Shown one piece after another: positions 56,874 to 64,000 of a stretch of DNA of 64,000 nt (within the stretch, counting starts at the first letter, position 1; each line of letters opens with the position of its first letter). The position numbers were made by a program, and so were the translations under genes. Source of the DNA: Ipomoea triloba (taxonomy: Eukaryota; Streptophyta; Magnoliopsida; Solanales; Convolvulaceae); assembly GCF_003576645.1 (NCBI RefSeq), contig NC_044918.1:24557239-24621238 (forward strand), written 5' to 3'. A model generated the notes under the pieces. The model made no database searches. It was given only the letters and a program-made list of their open reading frames with translations, and had not been told where the DNA came from.

Positions 56874-56903
56874 TCGAAGTTAAAAGTGTTTTATGTAGTA
56901 GTG

Positions 56904-57620
56904 ACAATTTTGCCTTTCTGAGTGTTTGCTTTGATCTAGTATCTTGTGATTGTTATGGATTACTTGTTTGATCTGGAATCTATCTTTGATCTATTTCCAC
57001 TTTGATCATGCTTGAATAGTCATCTTTGGATGGAGATGTGAATGTAGATTAGGTTCATGGAAATGTGACTTTGAATTGGTTGATTCGGAGTGATGAGACT
57101 TGGCTTTGATGATGTTAATTACCATGACCTTTGAGAAAAGGGAAGTTTGGGATGTCAAGTCAAAGTATTTGATGAAATGCTTCTTAGACTCTCATGAGTC
57201 ATGAGAGTGCTCTTAAGTGTTCTAAGAGTTTGGAATAACAATGAACAAAGTTCCCTCCCAGTTAAATGACATCCATAATTAAGTCAAGTGAATCCCTCTC
57301 TAGCTCTTGATCCCAGTTTGGTTGCATTACCTAGAGCTAAACCAAGTTCATTCTTATTTCCCTCCGCCTTTAATTCTTATTATTGTTATTCATTTCAATT
57401 TTTATTTGTTTTGTTACTTAACTTATCCAATCTTTGTCTTTGGCTAGATTTTCATAAGAAGATTTAGTACTCTGTGCTTGAGAAACATAAGCTCTACATC
57501 TATGGGCGTGACCTCGACCGTAAACACGCATCTAGAAGTGTTTTAATTTTATTGTTTTGGCGCATTTTTAGGGGTATAAATTAATAAAGATTAATATTAG
57601 TGTTGGTTGGTTCCTATTTA
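56904..57620. other. Continuation of the element interrupted at 46221
   Basis: Leader-like sequence (GATCTAGTATCTTGTGATTG) with no gene. Together with 44601-46220 it probably forms one older retroelement. Confidence 0.35.
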
Positions 57621-57626
57621 TTTGTT

Positions 57627-57775
57627 TTGTTATTTGAGCTAGTTTGTGTGGTTATTACCGTAGCTACAGGGTTGCCTTTTATCTCTGTATAATTCTTGTG
57701 TAAAAGCCCGTGCATGGAATGAATAATATATTGAGTTTTCTTCCCTAAATACTTCACATGGTATCAAGAGCCATT
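57627..57775 (+). mobile_element. Copia LTR remnant with primer-binding site
   Basis: About 130 bp ending ATACTTCACA is followed by TGGTATCAAGAGCC at about 57760-57773, the initiator-tRNA-Met site used by copia elements. No coding region follows, so it is a truncated 5' end. Confidence 0.6.
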
Positions 57776-57909
57776 CATACTCCAACGAGAACTTGATTTT
57801 TTTTTTCTGCCTTTTGGACATGTCGAGGGCCTGTGCATGGAAATATTATTATTATTATTTTATTTGATATTGGGACAATGTCTCTTAGTTTAGTTTTTTA
57901 AATCAAGAC

Positions 57910-58189
57910 TAGGGGTGTGCAATCCCTTAACCGAACTGTTTTAACTGAAATTTTTAAAACTTATCGTTAACCGAACCAAACTTTGTGTTACCAAATTAAC
58001 CGAATCGATGTTTTTTTAGTCAATCAGTCAGTTAATTGATTAACCGTGCTTTTAAACCTAACATTTTAAATCTTAAAAATAATACTTATAATAATAAATC
58101 TAATTAAAATAATACATATAATAATAAATCCATAATAAAATATACAAAAACAGTACCATACCAACATTACAAATTTATAGGGATTTTAC

Positions 58190-58274
<85 letters not shown>

Positions 58275-58430
58275 GGTTAATTGACAATTTCGAACCGAAT
58301 TAACTGTTAATCAAAATTTTAAAAAATATTTAACCATTAACCAAACCGAAAAAGTTTGTTTAAAAACAATTAACCAAACTTTATCGGTTCGATCGATTAA
58401 CCAAAAATTTGTCGAAGTTTGCACGCTAGT
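57910..58430. mobile_element. hAT-type MITE with internal (AT)n
   Basis: Starts TAGGGGTGTGCAA and ends TTTGCACGCTAGT. Flanks AATCAAGAC and AATCATGAC form a TSD with one change. TTAACCGAA / TTCGGTTAA words are inverted across the centre, which holds an (AT)n run at about 58190-58270. Confidence 0.7.
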
Positions 58431-59180
58431 AATCATGACAAGCCTGTGAAGCTTACGTACTTTCACAAGATTTCTTTCAAACAATCCAAGTTCGTCTAAG
58501 AGCACAATAATTTCACTGCATATCAAATCATCAAAAGATATCATTATGCTCCGAAAGTACTAAAGAGTGGTCAAGTAAGTGAAGCATTATTTGAAGATCA
58601 TTATACAATTCAATTTTTGTTAGCACTCTATCGATTAAGTCCATCACACGTGATCGTCCTAATAATGCCCTTTAGCTTTCTTATGTGATTTGATTCTTAT
58701 TACATATTAGTGAAATTTATCATGTGCACATATAAAATAATGATTGCGAATTTTTTTCGTCACAAAAAAAGAAAAAAAAAATAGAGAAGACATCTTAGCT
58801 TGCCAGTGGATCGATTGAGATCAGCCTAAAGAATCTTTTGTGAAAATCGTTTTCTAAGAACAAAGACCACATTAAAAAAAATTAAAAATTGGAGAAATCT
58901 TAGAATACATCATATGATGCCGTAATGGCTATGCCAACTCTGGGCAGCAAATAACAATTATAAGGTTAGATTCAAGAGGATGATAATTAGTGCACTCTAA
59001 TCATATAATCATATATGTTTATTTAACTAATATAAAAGAAATTGAGATTTCATTAGTTTTTTTAGTCAATTAACGCACACCACATTTAAGGACAGACAGA
59101 TTGACTTTATTAGTTTACATTTTAGTTTTTAAAAATAATATTGTAGGAAGTAATATGGTGACGGGAGACATTGTCCCAAT
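58431..59180. other. No gene
   Basis: AT-rich, no termini or domains recognised. Confidence 0.5.
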
Positions 59181-59184
59181 AATA

Positions 59185-59209
59185 CTACTACTACTACTAC
59201 TACTACTAC

Positions 59210-59248
<39 letters not shown>

Positions 59249-59320
59249 TAATAATTATAATAATCATAGAAATAATAATACTAATAATAATAACAATCAT
59301 AATAATAATAATAATAATTT
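59185..59320. repeat. (ACT)n-(AAT)n microsatellite
   Basis: Nine ACT units followed by long imperfect AAT repeats; the Ile-rich frame across it is an artefact. Confidence 0.95.
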
Positions 59321-59329
59321 GAGGTGCTC

Positions 59330-59545
59330 AAGTTGTATAACAATGCGTTCTGCAGGCAATATATGTTGGGATCAAAGCAAGGATGTTATTTTCAAAAAAC
59401 TCCAGTATCACTTTAGATTTTTAATCCGCACAAGCTTAGCACAGGAGACAATATTGCCTCCACTAAGGCTCAAACCCACTACCTCCCATATAAAGGGAAG
59501 GGTTTGATGCCACTAGACTACAAGGTCCTTGGCTCATAGTAACAA
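59330..59545 (-). mobile_element. tRNA-derived SINE, minus strand
   Basis: The complement reads CCTTGTAGTCTAGTGGCATC then GTGGGTTTGAGCC (B box) and GTGGAGGCAATATTG, matching the SINE at 25247. Confidence 0.75.
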
Positions 59546-60853
59546 TTTTATTGTCATCTCAATTGTATGGATAATTGGATCTGAAAAAAAATCATATTTG
59601 CCTCAATGATTTTTAAAGACGAAAAATGCATTCCGAAAATCTCAACAAGTACATATGGCCATATGGGTTCATGTTTCACAAGAAAACAAAAATTCATTGA
59701 CATCATCTATCAAATTACCAACCATAGAGGGGACATTAGCATGATGACTGAAGAAGGGTTCACCTGAAATATATGAACTTCTAAAGAATCAAAATTACTT
59801 TGTTGCATTGGATGATGCACGAAAAAAAAAAAGATTGGGTTTCTTTTAGAGTTGTATTATGTGGTGACCTCCCCATATTGCAATGTAGTTGATTCTAACT
59901 GGAAATCTCATAATTTTGAAAAGTTAAGCAATGAGGAAGGTTGGTTGATATTGAAAAATAATGTTTTTGGCAATGCTTTTGCTATTACCACTTGCTCTAG
60001 TAGTGGTAGCTGGTATGCTACGTCAACGTAGGAACATTGCTGACTGACAACGGTTGCTGAAAATCCATTTTTAGAAATAATTAATCGAGAAGGCCAAGTT
60101 AATAAGTCTACCATATATGACCGAGTACAAATGAGTTACAATGATTACCGCTATACCACGCTCTCAAAGTTAGCAACTTACTCTAGTTCCTATAACCACA
60201 AGGTTTAAAATACACAAAATATAAAATTAGCATAAAAATGCTAAGGCTTATTTCGCCCCGTAAAACAGCTATATTTTTAGTTTGAAAATAAATATACTTT
60301 AAATGTCAGAATACTGCAGCAACTAATAGAAATATAGAATTAAATGTTTCCTCTTCACTAATCTGCAACCCAACCGATTTGAGTCCATTAGCATTCAAAG
60401 CTGTTCATGACCACTCAAAGGGCTCAACTGCTTTGCGGGTTGGATATTTATATAGTAATGGAGATTAATGTTTTAGATGTACTACCATGTAAGTTTAAAT
60501 AATATTTAGAGTTGTGGAGTTATAAATATTATTTTAATTTGGTAGAAAGTTAATTGGGAAATACAAATTCTGCCAAAGGTTGGAACTGAAGAGTACCCAT
60601 TACATTTGTGCTTAGTGTGGTGTTGAATTAATTGTTTGGAGTTGTAATTATAGAGATTGTGTATTTTCATGTTGGAGATTGATGATCTGTATTGTATTCT
60701 TGGAGTGGGGTTCAACATCATGAGTAGCCTAGGATTCTTTACTCTAGACAAGAGATTGTTAGTGTGAGATAGCCTTGATTCCATTTGCAATTCCCGTCTT
60801 AGATTTGAGAGGGTGTAGCCCGGGACGATGTGTAGATTAAATGTTTGTGAATT
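59546..60853. other. No gene
   Basis: Short open frames only. No supported transposon border. Confidence 0.5.
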
Positions 60854-60920
60854 AACTCATACAAGCATGTAGTAGTATTCAAAAAAAAAAAAAAAAAAAA
60901 AAAAACTCATACAAGCATGT
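60854..60920 (+). mobile_element. Ultra-short SINE insertion with 17-bp TSD
   Basis: AACTCATACAAGCATGT occurs at 60854-60870 and 60904-60920. Between them lie AGTAGTATTC, exactly the last 10 nt of the SINE at 25247, and 23 A. This is a retroposition event truncated to its last ten bases. Confidence 0.8.
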
Positions 60921-61412
60921 TGACACTCGGGTGCTAAATTGCCCTATGAGAAGCCGTAGAAATCGAAATAGTTAGGGAATTGCTAAATATTTCTCTTGAA
61001 ATGCAAGATCTACAATTAATCCTACAGCTGTTTGCACATTGCAATGAATGAGCAATCCTACGCCTGTTTTCTCTCTATTTGCTTTCTACTTGCTTACCCT
61101 CATCTACTATTGCCTCTCATCTACTTTGTTACACAATGCACACTTTGAAGCCCGTAAGGGATAAGTTTGAAGGTTCTTGTTAACTCACATACAACTTGTG
61201 CTTTCAAATTTTAATTTCCATCCTTTGAGAATGATACTCGAAGATTTCATTCCCGTTTTACCATCCCATACACCACTAGACAAAAACAAGCATTTCAGAC
61301 CACCATATGATTAATAATTTAGAAGGTGATAGTTAGAGTAATTAATTGGTTAGTTTCACTTTCAAAAAAATTGGTTAGTTTCAATCTTTTTGTATGATGG
61401 TCCATGTGTATT

Positions 61413-61497
61413 CACTACAAGAATGTAGACATTTAGTGATAAATCGTTTGTGACACTTTGTAATTTAGTCACAAATAACGTCACAAAACATAATCGA
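61413..61497. mobile_element. CACTA-type terminus, fragment
   Basis: Starts CACTACAAGAATGTAGACAT, the common CACTA terminal sequence, with inverted GTGACACTTTGT / TTAGTCACAAA words. No other end is visible. Confidence 0.5.
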
Positions 61498-61631
61498 TTA
61501 AACTCAATTCTTCAATTGCACTATATAATATTCGATGTTACAATTTACACAATTGTATTTCGATCTAAATATTATTAACATATTATAACAAATCCATTCC
61601 GTGCAACGCGCGGGTTAAAATATAATACTAG
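61498..61631 (+). mobile_element. Helitron 3' end
   Basis: The hairpin CCGTGCAACGCGCGG (61599-61613, one wobble pair) is followed 14 nt later by CTAG (61628-61631) and then T, a classic Helitron terminus. Confidence 0.7.
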
Positions 61632-61796
61632 TTAGTATTATAATTTTATCTTAACCCAATACATCTCACAGATAATGATATTTGAAACGGTCTAACATGA
61701 ATTTTTGTCAATAAGAATTCTACCCTTTCTATTTACATCTTAAAAAATGACACATTTCTCCCAAAATAACACATCAAACAATTTAATTTTTGTCAA

Positions 61797-61960
61797 TGAC
61801 ATTGTGGTCAAGTGACACGTAGTGACTCTCCGAATTGACGGAAGGTCATGAGATCGAGCCTTAGTGGAGGTAATATTAACTATTTGTACTTCAACAGCTT
61901 GTGAAAGTATAAATGAACAAATACTATAATGTAATTGAGTCAGTAATATTCAGAGAACAA
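61797..61960 (+). mobile_element. tRNA-derived SINE, worn
   Basis: GTGGTCAAGTGACACGTAGTG, a worn B box GAGATCGAGCC and the tail GAGTCAGTAATATTC match the family at 25247. Confidence 0.7.
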
Positions 61961-62270
61961 ATTTTGAAACTCTTAAATTGAAGAGTACTTATTACGTGAA
62001 TCCAATATTCAATAAACTTAAAAATTAAATTAAAAAAAAAACAGCCATGCATATTCGAACAGATTTTGAAACTTAAATTAAAGAGTACTTTTTTTTTTTT
62101 GAGTTCTACTTAAATTAAAAAACAGCCATGTAAAGAGTACTTACTACATCCATTATTAAATAAACTTTAAAAAAAAAAAAAGAAAAAGAAAAAAGCCATG
62201 CATATTCAGTGAACAAATTTTGAAACTCTTTTAAATTAAAGAGTACTTATTATTAATATATTAAATTGTA
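61960..62270. repeat. Imperfect tandem repeats near gene D
   Basis: Three copies of TTTTGAAACT..TAAATT.AAGAGTACTT with AGCCATGCATATTC between them. Non-coding. Confidence 0.7.
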
Positions 62271-62314
62271 GAAGCTTTCAAATTCTTGGGTAGTGTGCAA
62301 CATTTAGGGGTTCA

Positions 62315-62842
62315 TCATACCATACAACAACAAACCGGTTTTGAATTGCGTTGAGGCAGGCAGTAGCCCTCAGCATAATACTTATCACGGCAAAACTTCA
62401 TGCAACTTGCATTCTCAAACGAGCCTCCATTTCTGCATCTACTGTAAGAGCAAACCCTGATTTCATCTACTCCTGATTCACCATACGCACGGACCAACAA
62501 ATTAATATAATGCAACAATATTACATACATCAAAATTTAATTTATTCATTATATTGTTAAAGTGTTTAGTAAATTAAATGTTAAATTAGCTGATATTGTA
62601 TCTGAAAAAAAATTGCTCATCAATTTGTATGTGTTTGTATATATAAAACATAAGAATTCTACTACTCAATCATTTAAAAAATTAATTTAAAAAAACTGGT
62701 TGAAAAAGAAAGGCATTTTTATTGAGAGATTTAAAAGATTGCAAAAGAGACGAGGGATAAGATTGATACCAATTCTAGACGCAGCAGAGAGGCCAATGAT
62801 AGCAGCAAGAAACATTAGAAAACAAACTTTACCAAAACCCAT
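62315..62842 (-). CDS. Defensin-like secreted cysteine-rich peptide, gene D (two exons, diverged)
   Basis: Exon 1 is 62770-62842 and exon 2 is 62315-62472; the 297-nt intron has donor GTATCAA and acceptor AATCAG (an alternative AG 3 nt downstream also keeps the frame). The spliced product is 76 aa. Signal peptide MGFGKVCFLMFLAAIIGLSA is clearly related to A-C. The mature peptide is very different in sequence but keeps the frame of cysteines, C-x4-C-x10-C-x3-C-x9-C-x9-CCC, and a GYC-x9-C gamma-core-like stretch. The last three spacings are identical in all four genes. Reading the second exon alone gives an open frame with a false start upstream; the shared exon 1 shows the true start. TATA box at 62879. 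Likely functional; target unknown. Confidence 0.87.
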
Positions 62843-62878
62843 CTTCTTATTGTGACTATTGTAGCCAAGGATTGCGAC

Positions 62879-62922
62879 TATTTATATGTGTCTGTTTGTG
62901 TTGTTTGATGTTGCAAATGCAT
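62879..62922 (-). promoter_or_regulatory. TATA box and proximal promoter block of gene D
   Basis: TATAAATA (62879-62886, minus strand) about 40 nt upstream of the ATG, preceded by AACAACACAAACAGACAC and TTTGCAACATC. The block has survived although the mature peptide has diverged. Confidence 0.65.
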
Positions 62923-62929
62923 TCTGCCT

Positions 62930-64000
62930 ACATGATTAATTACATTAATTAATTTCCTAAATTTCAGTTTCTCAACACATTGGTTTTTTATTTTCGTGTC
63001 ATTTTTCATGATGTAAAATAAGTGTACAATTCTTATTCACAAAAACTTGTGTGATATCATCTCACCGATATTTATGGTGGGATGAGTCAAATCTAGATGA
63101 AAATTTAATACTTATATTTATAAAAAAAAAGTAATACTAATAAGTAATAGAGTGTTTGTTACGAAAATATAATACTTTTGAAGAAAATATGTAATACTTT
63201 AAAATTTTTTAGTTGAAAGTATTACAAATTTTCCTTAAAAGTAATACATTTTTCAGTATAATTATTATATTTTTATCATGACTTGATCGACTTTCTCACA
63301 GACAAAGATCCTGAGACGGTTCCACAAAAGTTTTTGTGGCCTTATTACAAAATCACATTTTCATATTTATAAAACATTAGGTATTCAACCAAATACAGTA
63401 AGTTAATAGTAATATATATATACATACATATATATATGTAGTCCCGTTTAGTTGTAAACCAGTGCTATCATGTGAACCTGTGAACTCGTACACACCGTTG
63501 AGAAAGTATGTATGAACAGATACTACAATGTAATAGGGTTAGTTTTATTTAAAAAATAATAATAATAATAAAATAACAACTTTTACGTTCTCTAAAATTC
63601 CCAAGTGTGAAACTAAGGGATGGTTATTGCTCTTGTATTCCATATTTGATGCATATATATATTATCCTCCAAGTTAAGTTTCCATCAATTATCACTTCAT
63701 TGTATCTTAGCCATCATGATAGAACTTGAGGACTTGAGGAGAAAGAAAGTCAAGCTGAGAGGAGAATTTCATCCAACTCCTTCGACTGACTTTTTTTTTT
63801 TTTTTTTTGGGTGAGAGAGCGTGATCGAGGAAATGGTTTCACCAACCAAAGACAGCAACTCCCCCACCCAAAGCTGTCATCCCTTACATTTTTATCATGA
63901 CCTGGTCGACCTTCTCATAGACAAGAATCTGTGAAACGATTTCACACAAATTTTTGTACGCTTATAACAAAATCACAAATTTTCATATTTATAAAACATT
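62930..64000. other. No gene; one direct repeat
   Basis: AT-rich. A segment at about 63285-63373 (ending TTCATATTTATAAAACATT) recurs at about 63897-64000. SINE-tail-like ACTACAATGTAATAGGGTTAG lies near 63520. Confidence 0.5.

Larger units (their letters stand above)
46221..56903. mobile_element. CACTA element, interrupted by an LTR element and a LINE
   Basis: Starts CACTACTACAAAAATAACAT and ends with the complement of CACTACTACATAAAACAC; about 30 bp of imperfect TIR. Flanking triplets are GCA and ACA (imperfect TSD). Both ends (46240-46860 and 53455-53660) are full of AAACCGACGTCG / ACGTCGGTTTT subterminal repeats. No transposase frame was found. CT-rich and exon-like DNA at 46880-47161 and 53104-53220 may be captured host sequence. 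A 37-bp tandem duplication lies at 53344-53417. Confidence 0.75.

Noticed and set aside
59101..59322. Isoleucine-rich membrane-like frame
   Set aside because: Translation of an (AAT)n microsatellite.

Overview
The window is nuclear DNA of a eudicot plant. It is AT-rich, carries plant-type Ty1-copia, Ty3-gypsy-like, CACTA, Mutator, hAT, Helitron, LINE and tRNA-SINE sequences, and its only intact host-type genes are small two-exon secreted cysteine-rich peptide genes. The plant family cannot be told from the sequence alone.

The host signal is a family of four defensin-like (DEFL) genes, all on the minus strand: A (1093-1449), B (22057-22427), C (26806-27156) and D (62315-62842). Each has a first exon of 70-73 nt coding for a signal peptide, one phase-1 GT-AG intron (141-297 nt), and a second exon coding for an eight-cysteine peptide that ends in Cys-Cys-Cys. 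All four reading frames are open after splicing (71, 73, 68 and 76 aa). A block just upstream (TATA box plus a TTGCAAC / AACAACACAAAC-like stretch) is recognisable in all four copies. Flanks of A, B and C are duplicated too, so the genes spread as segmental units later interrupted by transposons. A fragment of the same flank without a gene (about 5840-6345) suggests a lost or displaced fifth unit.

Between the genes the window is layered transposons. 1.9-5.0 kb: a pair of LTR-like sequences in inverted orientation and gypsy-like debris. 7.1-13.5 kb: a long-TIR MULE-like element containing a 4.5-kb non-autonomous LTR retrotransposon that carries two ORFs with no recognisable gag-pol domain. 13.5-20.95 kb: a second MULE-like element containing a broken 4.55-kb copia element. 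21.3-29.8 kb: the duplicated DEFL-B and DEFL-C segments with several MITEs, a gene-capturing Pack-MULE-like element (glycosyltransferase GT47/exostosin fragment), an hAT-type element and SINEs. 30.07-32.71 kb: a short LTR retrotransposon carrying an RRM fragment like polypyrimidine-tract-binding protein. 32.75-35.4 kb: a CACTA fragment with a decayed Ulp1-type protease gene. 36.27-42.11 kb: a nearly intact copia element that contains five separate exact 42-nt tandem duplications, probably an assembly artefact. 42.5-44.6 kb: two minisatellites. 46.22-56.90 kb: a CACTA element interrupted by a young non-coding LTR retrotransposon and a 5'-truncated LINE. 57-64 kb: MITEs, SINEs, microsatellites, a Helitron end and DEFL-D.

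Most insertions are supported by target-site duplications (TSDs) read directly from the sequence: TTAAC, GTGTG, TACAT, CACAC, TCCTC, TTATCATTA, AAAAATAAA and a 17-bp SINE duplication. Family names rest on recognised motifs. No database search was possible.
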